DNA of 54,301 nt from a virus (IMGVR_UViG_3300043775_001242:1-54301), one strand, 5' to 3'. Numbered from the stretch's first letter, positions 26,386 through 34,861 are shown. The notes: a model not told the origin generated them from the sequence alone. A program made the numbers and translations.

Positions 26386-28101
26386 ATGTCATGGAAAAAG
26401 CACTTCCGAACTGCAAACACCGGCGGACAACTAAGTCCAATTAGTGGAATTAACAATTCAGCAGATCCGAGCTATCGTAACTATCAAAGCCAATTGCCCG
26501 AAGTGTATATTGGCCACCCAAATCGTACCGAGCGGTATAATCAGTATGAACAAATGGACATGGACAGTGAAGTTAATGCTGCTCTTGATATTATTGCAGA
26601 ATTCTGTACACAACCAAATACAGAAAATGGCACAGGCTTTGATTTATTCTTTAAAGAAGATCCGACAGATAATGAAGTTAAACTACTTAAAGATCAGTTA
26701 TTACAATGGGTTAATCTAAATCAATTAAACAAACGTCTATTTAAACTTGTACGTAATACATTAAAATACGGTGATCAAGTATTCTTACGTGATCCAGAAA
26801 CATTTAAATTGTACTGGACAGAAATGGGCAGTGTAATCAAAGTTATTGTTAATGAAGCAGAAGGCAAAGAGCCAGAGCAATACGTAATTAAAAACCTTAA
26901 TCTTAACTTTCAAAACTTAACTGCAACAGCATTAAGTTCAAGCGATACCTACACAAATCACCCTCAACAAGGTGGTAGCGGTGGTTCTGGTTCGTATGTA
27001 CAACCTAATGTTCCGTACAGTGGCGGCTCACGCTTTAGTCATGCGCAAAACGAAGCAGTGTTAGATGCAGAACATGTAGTGCATATTAGTCTAACAGAAG
27101 GCTTAGATGTAAACTGGCCATTTGGTACTAGCATACTTGAAAGCATATTTAAAATCTTTAAACAAAAAGAACTGTTAGAAGATGCTATTATTATCTACCG
27201 TGTGCAACGTGCGCCAGAAAGACGTATATTTAAAATTGATGTTGGTAATATGCCAACACACATGGCCATGGCCTTTGTAGATCGTGTTAAAAATGAAGTA
27301 CATCAACGTCGCATACCGACACAAACTGGTGGCGGACAAAACATGATGGATGCTACATATAATCCATTATCAACAAACGAAGACTTTTTCTTTCCGCAAA
27401 CAGCAGAAGGACGTGGGTCAACTGTTGAAGCACTGCCAGGTGGTAGCAACCTAGGTGAAATTACAGATTTGCGTTTCTTTACTAATAAAATGTTTAGAGG
27501 ATTGCGTATTCCAAGTAGTTACTTGCCCACAGGCAGCGATGACAGCTCATCGACATTTAACGATGGTAAATCTACCACAGCATTAATTCAAGAATGGCGC
27601 TTTAATCAATACTGTATGCGTTTACAAACTATGATAGTTGAAAAACTAGATAATGAGTTTAAAATGTTCATGCGCTGGAGAGGCATTAACATTGACGGAC
27701 AGCTATTTGAACTACGTTTAAATGAACCACAAAATTTTGCCAAATATCGCCAAGCAGAAGTAGATGCGGCACGTATACAAGCATTTACGTCATTGGAGCA
27801 AACACCATATTTAAGTAAACGTTTCCTATTAGAACGTTACTTAGATCTAAGTGAAGAAGAAATGCAACGCAATGATGAATTATGGGCAGAAGAACGCAAC
27901 GAAACTCCAGATACTGTTGATACTGATGCCGGATTACGTGCTATTGATGTTACTCCAGCGGGCATAGAAAGTGATATGAGTAACTTAGAAATGCCCGACT
28001 TAACTGCGGAACCAGCACCGGGTGTAGAACCAGGTGCATTACCTGCAACAGGCACCCAGCCAGCAGTACCGGCAAGCCCTACGCCACCACCGGGTTTATA
28101 A
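26386..28101 (+). CDS. gp20: Portal vertex protein gp20
   Basis: A 571-aa T4-type portal, the dodecameric ring through which DNA is packaged and on which the prohead assembles. Conserved strings include YEQMDMDSEVNAALDIIAEF (about 52-71), EDAIIIYRVQRAPERRIFKI (about 265-284) and KMFRGLRIPSSYLPTG (about 365-380), regions typical of aquatic gp20 genes. A Gly/Ser-rich loop (HPQQGGSGGSGS) interrupts the first third. The last 60 residues are Pro/Ala-rich. Length is close to T4 gp20 (524 aa). It starts the head operon in the T4 order 20-(small)-(core)-21-22-23. Confidence 0.95.
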   Translation: MSWKKHFRTANTGGQLSPISGINNSADPSYRNYQSQLPEVYIGHPNRTERYNQYEQMDMDSEVNAALDIIAEFCTQPNTENGTGFDLFFKEDPTDNEVKLLKDQLLQWVNLNQLNKRLFKLVRNTLKYGDQVFLRDPETFKLYWTEMGSVIKVIVNEAEGKEPEQYVIKNLNLNFQNLTATALSSSDTYTNHPQQGGSGGSGSYVQPNVPYSGGSRFSHAQNEAVLDAEHVVHISLTEGLDVNWPFGTSILESIFKIFKQKELLEDAIIIYRVQRAPERRIFKIDVGNMPTHMAMAFVDRVKNEVHQRRIPTQTGGGQNMMDATYNPLSTNEDFFFPQTAEGRGSTVEALPGGSNLGEITDLRFFTNKMFRGLRIPSSYLPTGSDDSSSTFNDGKSTTALIQEWRFNQYCMRLQTMIVEKLDNEFKMFMRWRGINIDGQLFELRLNEPQNFAKYRQAEVDAARIQAFTSLEQTPYLSKRFLLERYLDLSEEEMQRNDELWAEERNETPDTVDTDAGLRAIDVTPAGIESDMSNLEMPDLTAEPAPGVEPGALPATGTQPAVPASPTPPPGL

Positions 28102-28121
28102 TATTTTAGGTAAATAATATT

Positions 28122-28346
28122 ATGAATCTACTTGAAATATTTAATTCTGAATTAGTGCAACAGCACCAAACTGAAGAGGAGGATAATACTCCTCTGAAAT
28201 TGTCTGATCTGCGTAAAACTAAATTAACATTAACACAATTACATCGTTTGCGTATTATGAATGATGTACGTAGATTAGAAAAAGAACAAGACTTAGAACG
28301 AGTAAGATCGCAGTACAAGCCAGCCGAAGTCGCACCTCCGATGTAG
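28122..28346 (+). CDS. Small prohead-core-position protein (gp67-like position)
   Basis: A 74-aa charged helical protein (LTQLHRLRIMNDVRRLEKEQ) lying between gp20 and the acidic core protein. In T4 the small prohead core gene 67 occupies this place, but sequence similarity to gp67 is not evident. A TAAATA lies only 5 bases before its ATG, so it is probably translated from the portal transcript; the ribosome-binding site is weak (TAGG). Confidence 0.6.
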   Translation: MNLLEIFNSELVQQHQTEEEDNTPLKLSDLRKTKLTLTQLHRLRIMNDVRRLEKEQDLERVRSQYKPAEVAPPM

Positions 28347-28402
28347 TTATCAATCAAATTCAATCAAAAAACACGCATTTAACTTCAATTTTTCAATAAA
28401 CC

Positions 28403-28417
28403 AGTAAATAATATTAC
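28403..28417 (+). promoter_or_regulatory. Late-promoter-like box before the prohead core gene
   Basis: AGTAAATAATATTAC sits 56 bases before the ATG at 28474. The resulting leader would contain the hairpin at 28419-28442 and the AAGGAG site at 28462-28467. Confidence 0.48.
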
Positions 28418-28418
28418 A

Positions 28419-28442
28419 GAGATATTACGTAACGTAAATCTC
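28419..28442 (+). other. 5' leader hairpin of the prohead core mRNA
   Basis: GAGAT/ATCTC and TTACG/CGTAA stack into a 10-bp stem with one bulged A and a TAA loop. It lies just after the late box and 19 bases before the ribosome-binding site. It could stabilise the mRNA 5' end; no T-run follows, so it is not a terminator. Confidence 0.5.
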
Positions 28443-28473
28443 ACCTAGACAGAAACAATTTAAGGAGTTCTTT

Positions 28474-29289
28474 ATGAACAAGTATGAACAGTTAATAGAA
28501 CACATCATTAATGATGAAACTGATAAGGCTCGCGAATTATTCCACAACATCGTTGTTGAAAAATCACGTGACATTTATGAAAGCCTAATCGACGAAACAG
28601 ATTTAGACGAAGTAGGCGGTAACAAAGTACAAGGATTTATCGATGAAGTTAATCTTGATGAACAAGGTATTAGCGAAGAAGAAGACGACGCTGGCGAATA
28701 TGATGACATGGCTGGCGATGATGAAAGTTCAGATATGGACAATGATTTTGATGCTAGTGGTGATTTAGATTCACACGAAGAAGAGCATGGTGATGTTGAA
28801 GACCGTGTATTGGATTTAGAGTCTGCATTAGACGAACTTAAAGCTGAATTTGATGCTTTAATGGCTGGCGAAGAAGGCGAAGCAGAACACGCCGGCATGT
28901 TCGGTAGTAATGATATGGGCGGAGAAGAAAGTGCTCCTGCAGAATTCATGGAAGCTGAAGAATGTGATACAGAAGAAGATGAAGATGACGCAGAAGAAAT
29001 GGAAGAATCTATTGTACGTGAGTATGTAGAAAAAGTAGCTGCTCCATCAAATACTGAAGGTGCTGATAACAAGCAATCTACAGTAGCTAAGAAAAATGAC
29101 ATGGGTGGTTCATCTGCTAACATCGTACGCGGTGGTACAGAGAACGGTGGTACAGTTAAAAAACCAGCAGTAAATAACATGGGTAATATTAATGTTCCTG
29201 GTGGTAAAGCTGGTAATGCATTTGCTAAGAAAGAAAAAGCACCTGCTGCACAAGCACCAACAAGTACAAATAGTCCAGTAGCAAAATAA
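28474..29289 (+). CDS. Acidic prohead core protein
   Basis: A 271-aa, strongly acidic protein. Residues 1-60 are helical (NKYEQLIEHIINDETDKARE). Residues 65-170 are dominated by Asp and Glu (SEEEDDAGEYDDMAGDDESS) with a short coiled segment VLDLESALDELKAEFDALM. The C-terminal third is Ala/Lys/Asn-rich and low in complexity. It lies between gp20 and gp21, where T4 keeps the acidic prohead core genes 67/68. Acidic core proteins are cleaved by gp21 during maturation. A strong AAGGAG precedes the ATG. Confidence 0.72.
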   Translation: MNKYEQLIEHIINDETDKARELFHNIVVEKSRDIYESLIDETDLDEVGGNKVQGFIDEVNLDEQGISEEEDDAGEYDDMAGDDESSDMDNDFDASGDLDSHEEEHGDVEDRVLDLESALDELKAEFDALMAGEEGEAEHAGMFGSNDMGGEESAPAEFMEAEECDTEEDEDDAEEMEESIVREYVEKVAAPSNTEGADNKQSTVAKKNDMGGSSANIVRGGTENGGTVKKPAVNNMGNINVPGGKAGNAFAKKEKAPAAQAPTSTNSPVAK

Positions 29290-29303
29290 TTTAGGATACT
29301 ACG

Positions 29304-29945
29304 ATGGCTTCATACTTAAAAGAAAACTTAACCTTTGACAATGCTAGAATGGAAATTCTAACAGAAGATAGTCATGACGGTAAAGGTAAGAATCTTTATA
29401 TGAAAGGCATATTCATTCAAGGTGGCGTAAAGAACCACAACGAACGAGTGTATCCAGTAAATGAAATTAGCAATGCCGTAACAAACATTAATGAACAAAT
29501 CAAGGGTGGCTACAGCGTTTTAGGCGAAGTAGATCACCCAGATGATTTGAAAATTAATCTAGACCGTGTAAGTCACATGATTACAGATATGTGGATGGAT
29601 GGTCCTAACGGCTTTGGTAAATTAAAGGTTCTCCCTACTCCAATGGGTAAGTTAGTAGAAACAATGTTGGAAAGTGGAGTTAAACTTGGTGTTAGTTCTA
29701 GAGGTAGCGGCAACGTTAGCGAAAGTAACGGTCAAGTGAGTGACTTTGAAATAGTCACAGTAGATGTAGTTGCGCAACCTAGTGCTCCTAATGCATACCC
29801 AACAGCGATTTACGAAGGACTGTTGAATATGCGTGGTGGACACAAGGTATTCGAAATGGCAAAAGAAGCCAGCGCAGATCAAAAGGTACAAAAATATTTA
29901 AAAGAGCAGGTTACTCGCTTGATTAAAGATTTAAAATTAAAATAG
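29304..29945 (+). CDS. gp21: Prohead core protease gp21
   Basis: A 213-aa T4-type prohead protease with the herpesvirus-assemblin-like fold. The catalytic His lies in VLGEVDHPDD (His78) and the catalytic Ser in VKLGVSSRGSG (Ser131 or 132), with DFEIVTVDVVAQPSAPNAYP following. Length equals that of T4 gp21 (212 aa). It cleaves scaffold, core and capsid proteins before DNA packaging. It is followed after 9 bases by gp22 with an AGGAG site. Confidence 0.94.
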   Translation: MASYLKENLTFDNARMEILTEDSHDGKGKNLYMKGIFIQGGVKNHNERVYPVNEISNAVTNINEQIKGGYSVLGEVDHPDDLKINLDRVSHMITDMWMDGPNGFGKLKVLPTPMGKLVETMLESGVKLGVSSRGSGNVSESNGQVSDFEIVTVDVVAQPSAPNAYPTAIYEGLLNMRGGHKVFEMAKEASADQKVQKYLKEQVTRLIKDLKLK

Positions 29946-29954
29946 GAGATCAGT

Positions 29955-31055
29955 ATGTTAACAGCTATCAAGCCATTGTTAGATAGTGGCATCATTAACG
30001 AAGATACTCAAGCAGCTATTACTGAAGCTTGGGAATCACAAATTAATGAGGCTCGTGAACAAGTTCGTGCAGAATTGCGCGAAGAATTCGCTGGCCGCTA
30101 CGAACATGACAAACAAGTTATGGTTGAAGCTCTAGACAAAATGGTTACTGAAAGTCTTACTGCCGAACTTAATGAGTTCGCCAATGAGAAACAAGCTCTT
30201 GCAGAAGACCGCGTGAAATTTAAACGTCACATGGTTGAAAGCGCCAGCAAATTTAATAACTTTTTAGTTAATAAATTAGCTGAAGAAATCAAAGAATTAC
30301 GCACAGATCGCAAAGTTCAAAACGAAGCAACTGCTAAGTTAGAAAAATTTGTTATCAAAGCGTTAGCTGAAGAAATCAAAGAGTTCGATCTTGACAAAAA
30401 AGCAGTCGTTGAAACTAAAGTTAAACTAGTAGCAGAAGCTAAACAAAAATTAGCTAAACTACAAGAAGCTTTTGTTGCACGTTCAGCTAAACTTGTTAAA
30501 GAATCAGTAGCACAAAATCTAGGCACAGAACTGACCCAATTAAAAGAAGACATCCAAGCTGCTCGTGAGAATATGTTTGGTCGTCGCTTATTCGAAGCAT
30601 TTGCTAGCGAATTCTCAGTAACTCATTTAAATGAGAACAAAGAAATTGCTAAATTGCATCAAACTATTTCAGCTGTTAAAGCTGATTTAGCTGAAAGCAA
30701 AAAAGTAATTGCGGAAAAAGAAGCTCTAGTTGAGTCAAAAAACCGTGAAGTACGTGTAATTACAGAAAGTGTTAACCGTAAGGATACACTTAATGGATTA
30801 CTAAAAACATTAAACAAAGAGAAAGCCGGCGTAATGGCCAGCCTACTCGAAGGTGTGCAAACAGCAAAATTGCAATCTGCATACGACAAGTATCTACCAG
30901 CAGTTTTAAACAACTCACAAGCACCAGTGAAGGCTGAAAAGTCTGTACTAGCTGAGAGTCGTGTAGAAGTAACTGGTGATAAATCTGCTAAAACAGTAAA
31001 TTTAGAAACCAACAACAACGTTGTTGAACTAAAACGTTTAGCAGGGCTAAAGTAA
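29955..31055 (+). CDS. gp22: Prohead scaffolding core protein gp22
   Basis: A 366-aa, almost entirely helical, charged protein with long coiled-coil segments (EQVRAELREEFAGRYEHDKQ; KLEKFVIKALAEEIKEFDLD) and no enzymatic motif. Its place between gp21 and gp23 identifies it as the major scaffold. The C-terminal 70 residues are less ordered. T4 gp22 is 269 aa, so this is longer. It should be degraded by gp21 during head maturation. Confidence 0.9.
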   Translation: MLTAIKPLLDSGIINEDTQAAITEAWESQINEAREQVRAELREEFAGRYEHDKQVMVEALDKMVTESLTAELNEFANEKQALAEDRVKFKRHMVESASKFNNFLVNKLAEEIKELRTDRKVQNEATAKLEKFVIKALAEEIKEFDLDKKAVVETKVKLVAEAKQKLAKLQEAFVARSAKLVKESVAQNLGTELTQLKEDIQAARENMFGRRLFEAFASEFSVTHLNENKEIAKLHQTISAVKADLAESKKVIAEKEALVESKNREVRVITESVNRKDTLNGLLKTLNKEKAGVMASLLEGVQTAKLQSAYDKYLPAVLNNSQAPVKAEKSVLAESRVEVTGDKSAKTVNLETNNNVVELKRLAGLK

Positions 31056-31085
31056 TACAAAAACTTATAAAAGGAAAATAAAGAA

Positions 31086-32264
31086 ATGACAACCCAACTA
31101 TTAGAAGGCCGTTGGAACGAAACTAAGGATGCCCTGTTAGAAGGTCTACAAGGTTCAAAACGTTCTACAATGTCCGTAATCTTAGAAAACACACGTAAAC
31201 ACTTAGTTGAAAACGCTTCAGCTGGTGCAACAGCAGTAGGTAATGTTGCTACACTAAATCGCGTTATTCTTCCAGTAATTCGTCGTGTAATGCCAACAGT
31301 TATCGCTAACGAAATCGTTGGCGTACAACCAATGACTGGTCCAGTTGCACAAATTCACACTCTACGTGTGCGTTATGCAGATTCACAAGCCGCTGGTTCA
31401 ATCGGTGGTGATGCAGCAGTTGCTGGCGGTGAAGCACTTTCACCATTCAACATTGCTACAGCTTACTCAAGCAAAACGTCAACAGGTCTTGCAGCATCAA
31501 CTAGTTCACTAGAAGGTGTTCCAGGTAACCGTATCAACGTTCAAATCTTGAAACAAGTTGTTGAAGCTAAAACACGTAAATTGTCTGCTCGTTGGACATT
31601 TGAAGCTGCGCAAGATGCACAATCTATGCACGGTTTAGATGTTGAAGCAGAAATTATGGCAGCTTTGGCTCAAGAAATTACTGTTGAAATTGACCAAGAA
31701 GTTTTAGGTTCATTAGCAGCTTTAGCTTCTACTGCAACTGACAACTACAACCAAGCTACTGTTTCTGGTACTGCTACATTCGTTGGTGACGAACACGCTG
31801 CTTTAGCTGTTTTAATCAACCGTAGTGCTAACAAAATTGCACAACGTACACGTCGTGGCGCTGGTAACTGGGCTGTTGTAAGTCCATCAGCTTTAACAGT
31901 GTTACAATCTGCAACTACTTCAGCTTTTGCTCGTAGTACAGAAGGTACATTTGAAGCTCCTACAAACACAAAATTCGTTGGTACTTTAAATAGTGCTATG
32001 AAGATCTATGTTAACACATACGCTTCAAACGACACAGTGTTGGTTGGTTACAAAGGTTCTTCAGAATCAGACGCAGCAGCGTTCTACTGCCCATACGTTC
32101 CATTAATGAGCAGTGGCGTTGTGTTAGATCCAGCTACTTTTGAACCAGTAGTGGGCTTTATGACACGTTATGGTTATGTTGAATTAAGTAACACTGCATC
32201 ATCTCTTGGTAATGCAGCTGACTACTTAGAAAAAATCACTGTAGCAAACTTATCATTCCAATAA
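31086..32264 (+). CDS. gp23: Major capsid protein gp23
   Basis: A 392-aa HK97-fold capsid protein of T4 type. Conserved strings include LPVIRRVMPTVIANEIVGVQ (about 61-80), PMTGPVAQIHTLRVRYAD, and the C-terminal PYVPLMSSGVVLDPATFEPV. The N-terminal 45 residues are a helical region, with candidate gp21 cleavage sites after LVE42 or ILE34, matching the (L/I)XE rule. It is shorter than T4 gp23 (521 aa), as is usual in aquatic relatives. Codon choice leans strongly to CGT, GGT and GTT, fitting very high expression. A perfect terminator follows. Confidence 0.97.
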   Translation: MTTQLLEGRWNETKDALLEGLQGSKRSTMSVILENTRKHLVENASAGATAVGNVATLNRVILPVIRRVMPTVIANEIVGVQPMTGPVAQIHTLRVRYADSQAAGSIGGDAAVAGGEALSPFNIATAYSSKTSTGLAASTSSLEGVPGNRINVQILKQVVEAKTRKLSARWTFEAAQDAQSMHGLDVEAEIMAALAQEITVEIDQEVLGSLAALASTATDNYNQATVSGTATFVGDEHAALAVLINRSANKIAQRTRRGAGNWAVVSPSALTVLQSATTSAFARSTEGTFEAPTNTKFVGTLNSAMKIYVNTYASNDTVLVGYKGSSESDAAAFYCPYVPLMSSGVVLDPATFEPVVGFMTRYGYVELSNTASSLGNAADYLEKITVANLSFQ

Positions 32265-32291
32265 GATTTATTCTTAGTAGGATATGAAAAT

Positions 32292-32316
32292 AAAAAGCCC
32301 CGTAAGGGGCTTTTTT
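32292..32316. terminator. Strong bidirectional terminator after gp23
   Basis: AAAAAGCCCC, loop GTAA, GGGGCTTTTT is a 10-bp stem with a T-run on either strand. It ends the capsid operon and, in the other direction, the HNH endonuclease transcript. Confidence 0.88.
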
Positions 32317-32322
32317 GTTGGC

Positions 32323-33078
32323 TTACTTATATGATTGTTTCCTTTTTCCGTGTTTGTTTAACTCTCTAATTTTAGCTAGTTGATCTATTCTTTTCCAAAA
32401 AGTAATTAATGACATATCCATTTTCATAGCATTTACCCACCAAGTAACTAACCAAATATTATCTGGCGTATATCCTTTATTACTATTTTTTCTATCCGGT
32501 GAGCATTTATTTGAATTTGATTTTCTAGTACTATGTTGTAGAATAATCGATTCTCTAGAAATAGCACATAATCCATTTTGATCATCAAATAATTTTTTTA
32601 AAAAATCAACAAGTAATTGTCTCCCTTCTAATCCGTGCCACTCACTGTACAATTCATATCCTTCAGTTTCGCAACGTTTCTGAATAGTTCGTGCCATGTT
32701 CCACCACAACTTATCGGGATTTGCATTAAGTTGTTCCTTTTTAATATCGTGTATCTTAGTCCATCTATTTCTGATTACTCCCATTATTTTTTGATGAGCA
32801 TATAAATCGTTAACTCGTATACGGGCTAATTCTAATTTAGGTCCACTAATATTAAGTTCAATACATTTATCGAACATAATCTGCCTCTTCCTGCCCTGTG
32901 TTCCCCATGTATGCAATAATTTTTCATATTCAATATAATCATTACGGGTCATTGATAAAATTAACTTTTTATATTGATTTATAGAGTTATTACTGTGGTA
33001 TCGAAGATCTCTTGGCTTGATTCTATAGATTGCTTTTCGATCTTGAAACGATAGTTGTTTAGAGCCGTGTACATTCAT
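32323..33078 (-). CDS. HNH-type endonuclease, probably a free-standing homing enzyme
   Basis: A 251-aa protein. The C-terminal half carries a phage HNH-like pattern: LFDDQNGLCAISRESIILQH (about 166-185), then NKCSPDRKNSNKGYTPDNIW and LVTWWVNAMK, where SPDR...GYT..N..LV is a familiar arrangement. The Cys pairs of zinc-bearing relatives are incomplete. The N-terminal part is basic and helical and may bind DNA. It sits on the opposite strand just after the capsid gene and has a perfectly spaced sigma70 promoter, unlike the late genes around it, so it would be expressed early. Confidence 0.72.
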   Translation of the reverse strand: MNVHGSKQLSFQDRKAIYRIKPRDLRYHSNNSINQYKKLILSMTRNDYIEYEKLLHTWGTQGRKRQIMFDKCIELNISGPKLELARIRVNDLYAHQKIMGVIRNRWTKIHDIKKEQLNANPDKLWWNMARTIQKRCETEGYELYSEWHGLEGRQLLVDFLKKLFDDQNGLCAISRESIILQHSTRKSNSNKCSPDRKNSNKGYTPDNIWLVTWWVNAMKMDMSLITFWKRIDQLAKIRELNKHGKRKQSYK

Positions 33079-33098
33079 ATTATTTCCTTAATAATTAG

Positions 33099-33127
33099 AT
33101 TATACGCTAATTAAACAGCAAAGTCAA
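33099..33127 (-). promoter_or_regulatory. Sigma70 promoter of the HNH endonuclease
   Basis: On the minus strand TTGACT (33127-33122) and TATAAT (33104-33099) are separated by 17 bases, with AAGGAA before the ATG at 33078. It is the best host-type promoter in the window. Confidence 0.72.
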
Positions 33128-33135
33128 TCTAATTA

Positions 33136-33148
33136 CTAAATAATAGTG
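33136..33148 (+). promoter_or_regulatory. Late-promoter-like box before the GIY-YIG/NUMOD3 gene
   Basis: CTAAATAATAGTG leads directly into a strong hairpin (33148-33177) and then an AAAGGAA ribosome-binding site before the ATG at 33203. Confidence 0.42.
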
Positions 33149-33177
33149 TAGTTCGCGATATGGGGATATCCAACTAC
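33148..33177 (+). other. Leader hairpin before the GIY-YIG/NUMOD3 gene
   Basis: GTAGTT pairs with AACTAC and, inside, GATAT pairs with ATATC around a GGGG loop, giving 11 bp with a small internal loop. It sits in the 5' leader and may tune translation or stability of the endonuclease mRNA. Confidence 0.5.
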
Positions 33178-33202
33178 CCTAACATTTTAAAGGAATGCCA
33201 GC

Positions 33203-33703
33203 ATGTCTATTTATTTTCAACCAACTTGGCTATATATTAAACAACACAATATTACTGGATTAAAATATTTCGGAAAAACAATAAGAGATCCACTTAAATA
33301 TAATGGTTCTGGCAAATATTGGACATCTCATTTAAAAAAGCACGGAAAGTATATAACTACAGTGTGGGTTCAACTTTTTGATAACGAAGCAGAATTAGTA
33401 CAACATGCCATTGAGTTTTCTAAAACAAACAATATAGTTGAATCGGCAGAATGGGCAAATATGGTAATCGAAAATGGAATTAATAGTGGTGGAATTACAG
33501 GAATTAAACGTTCAGCAGAAACTAAAGAAAAAATTTCACATGCTCGAACCGGAACAAAACATCCGATAACCGAAGAAACTAAAGAAAAAATTAGAGCAAC
33601 TCTCAAAGGTAAAACATTTGACCATATGAAAAAACCTAAATCGGAATTATGGTATAAACGCCATACTGAAACACATAAAGGCAAACCAAATCATTTAAGA
33701 TAA
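33203..33703 (+). CDS. GIY-YIG homing-type endonuclease with NUMOD3 repeats
   Basis: A 166-aa protein. The N-terminal TWLYIKQHNITGLKYFGKT (about 8-26) is a degenerate GIY-YIG core (WLYIK...KYFGKT), followed by YNGSGKYWTSHLKKHG, typical of phage Seg-like nucleases. The C-terminal part has two NUMOD3-type DNA-binding repeats: SAETKEKISHARTGTKHP and TEETKEKIRATLKGKT. This combination is characteristic of mobile free-standing endonucleases. It is immediately upstream of a structural gene's late box (33700), which overlaps its stop codon, suggesting insertion as a cassette after gp23. Confidence 0.85.
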   Translation: MSIYFQPTWLYIKQHNITGLKYFGKTIRDPLKYNGSGKYWTSHLKKHGKYITTVWVQLFDNEAELVQHAIEFSKTNNIVESAEWANMVIENGINSGGITGIKRSAETKEKISHARTGTKHPITEETKEKIRATLKGKTFDHMKKPKSELWYKRHTETHKGKPNHLR

Positions 33704-33714
33704 ATAACTTTATA
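33700..33714 (+). promoter_or_regulatory. Late-promoter-like box before the 331-aa structural gene
   Basis: ATAAATAACTTTATA overlaps the endonuclease stop codon and lies about 78 bases before the ATG at 33792. Two hairpins occupy the leader. Confidence 0.45.
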
Positions 33715-33722
33715 CAATACTG

Positions 33723-33752
33723 CCCACAATGGGTTTATGCGGTCCCAACCGC
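33723..33752 (+). other. Two tandem hairpins in the leader of the 331-aa gene
   Basis: CCCA-CAA-TGGG (33723-33733) and GCGGT-CCCA-ACCGC (33739-33752) stand close together ahead of an AAGGAG site (33779). The second has a 5-bp GC-rich stem. No T-run follows. They may protect the mRNA or be remnants of the endonuclease cassette boundary. Confidence 0.5.
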
Positions 33753-33791
33753 GTAGATTGTAAAACAATTAAATATATAAGGAGAAAACAA

Positions 33792-34787
33792 ATGGGACGT
33801 CCGTTAAATAAGAAATATTTTGGTAACAGAAACATAGGTACAACAGGTACAGCTGATGATGGCATAGGCGGTCAAGGCATTGCTAGCGTTACTATTGCTG
33901 GCACAAACAACAACTACATTGCAGTACCAACAGCAACATTTGCAGCACCGACACTTCCAGGTGGTGTAACTGCAACAGCAGGCGCAATCACTATGATTGT
34001 TAAGTCAGTTAGTATTACTAACGGCGGCGGCAGCTATATTGATGAAGAAGTAGTAACACTTGGTGACGGTTCTGCCGCAGGCGGCACTGGAACAGTAGAC
34101 GGTACATATACTACTCGTGCAAGTTTTAGAATTAAGAGTGTAGACGGCGGAGGAGCAGCCACAACTATTGAACTAGTTGCCGGCGGTTCTTACACAGTGC
34201 TAGCATACAACGGATCTACTCACGCTAGCGCCGCAGGCAGCACAATTACAGAAATGTATACAACAGGTGGCACTGGTAACAATTTACGTATTGCAATTAC
34301 ATGGGGTGTGTTAGCTGTTGCAGTTAGTAATAAAGGTTCTGGTTATGTAACAGCTCCTGTAATTACTATGACTGGTAATGCTTCTAAAACAGCGGTTTTA
34401 ACAACTGATACCGGTGGCGTTCCGGGTTCATCAACAAATCAAGAAAATGCAATTCAAATTCTAGCTTGGATTCCAACAGCAGATGGTGGTAGTTCATCAG
34501 TTATCGGTGACATTGTTGCACAAAAAGGTTCACGCAGAATGAAAGTTAAAACAGCACAAGGTACAGGCGTTGTGACTTTAGTTGCGGCAGTAGTAGCAGC
34601 TGGTCAAGGTACAATTATTGCTACTGATGCAAATGATAGTACATATTGGGTTACAAAATTAACAAGCAAAAAAGCATTGTTAACACAAAAAGTAATGAAC
34701 GGTTCATTTGAATTTGCTTCAAATTCAACAGCACAATGGTCGTTTGATGCTGCAGAACTTGGTATCGTACAAATAGCCAACGCTTAA
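33792..34787 (+). CDS. Virion structural protein, possibly capsid decoration or fibre-related
   Basis: A 331-aa Gly/Thr/Ala-rich, beta-type protein (MGRPLNKKYFGNRNIGTTGT...). The start is ATG 33792, with AAGGAG 8 bases upstream; an upstream in-frame ATG at 33729 is rejected because it lies between leader hairpins. Repeated GSGYVTAPVITMTG-like and GGGSYIDEEVVTLGDG segments suggest two similar beta domains. The last 90 residues (KGSRRMKVKTAQGTGVVTLV) look like a separate domain. It is late-promoted and followed by a perfect terminator. Family unknown; its place after gp23 suggests a virion protein. Confidence 0.68.
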   Translation: MGRPLNKKYFGNRNIGTTGTADDGIGGQGIASVTIAGTNNNYIAVPTATFAAPTLPGGVTATAGAITMIVKSVSITNGGGSYIDEEVVTLGDGSAAGGTGTVDGTYTTRASFRIKSVDGGGAATTIELVAGGSYTVLAYNGSTHASAAGSTITEMYTTGGTGNNLRIAITWGVLAVAVSNKGSGYVTAPVITMTGNASKTAVLTTDTGGVPGSSTNQENAIQILAWIPTADGGSSSVIGDIVAQKGSRRMKVKTAQGTGVVTLVAAVVAAGQGTIIATDANDSTYWVTKLTSKKALLTQKVMNGSFEFASNSTAQWSFDAAELGIVQIANA

Positions 34788-34800
34788 TTGTAATAAATTA

Positions 34801-34828
34801 AAATAACAGCTTCGGCTGTTATTTTTTT
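34801..34828 (+). terminator. Strong UUCG-loop intrinsic terminator
   Basis: AAATAACAGC, loop TTCG, GCTGTTATTT is a 10-bp perfect stem with continuing T residues. It ends the 331-aa gene transcript. Confidence 0.88.
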
Positions 34829-34849
34829 GACTATACTATCTACAATTAG

Positions 34850-34861
34850 CATAAATAATAG
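34850..34861 (+). promoter_or_regulatory. Late-promoter-like box for the first fibre genes
   Basis: CATAAATAATAG lies 16 bases before the ATG at 34878, with TAGGA between. It would start the fibre transcript just after the terminator. Confidence 0.5.

Noticed and set aside
28575-29180. 201-codon minus-strand ORF opposite the acidic core protein
   Set aside because: It is a Ser-rich mirror of the GAA/GAT-rich acidic gene.
33729-33791. Earlier ATG for the 331-aa structural protein
   Set aside because: It lies inside leader hairpins without a ribosome-binding site; ATG 33792 has AAGGAG at the right distance and a typical structural N-terminus.
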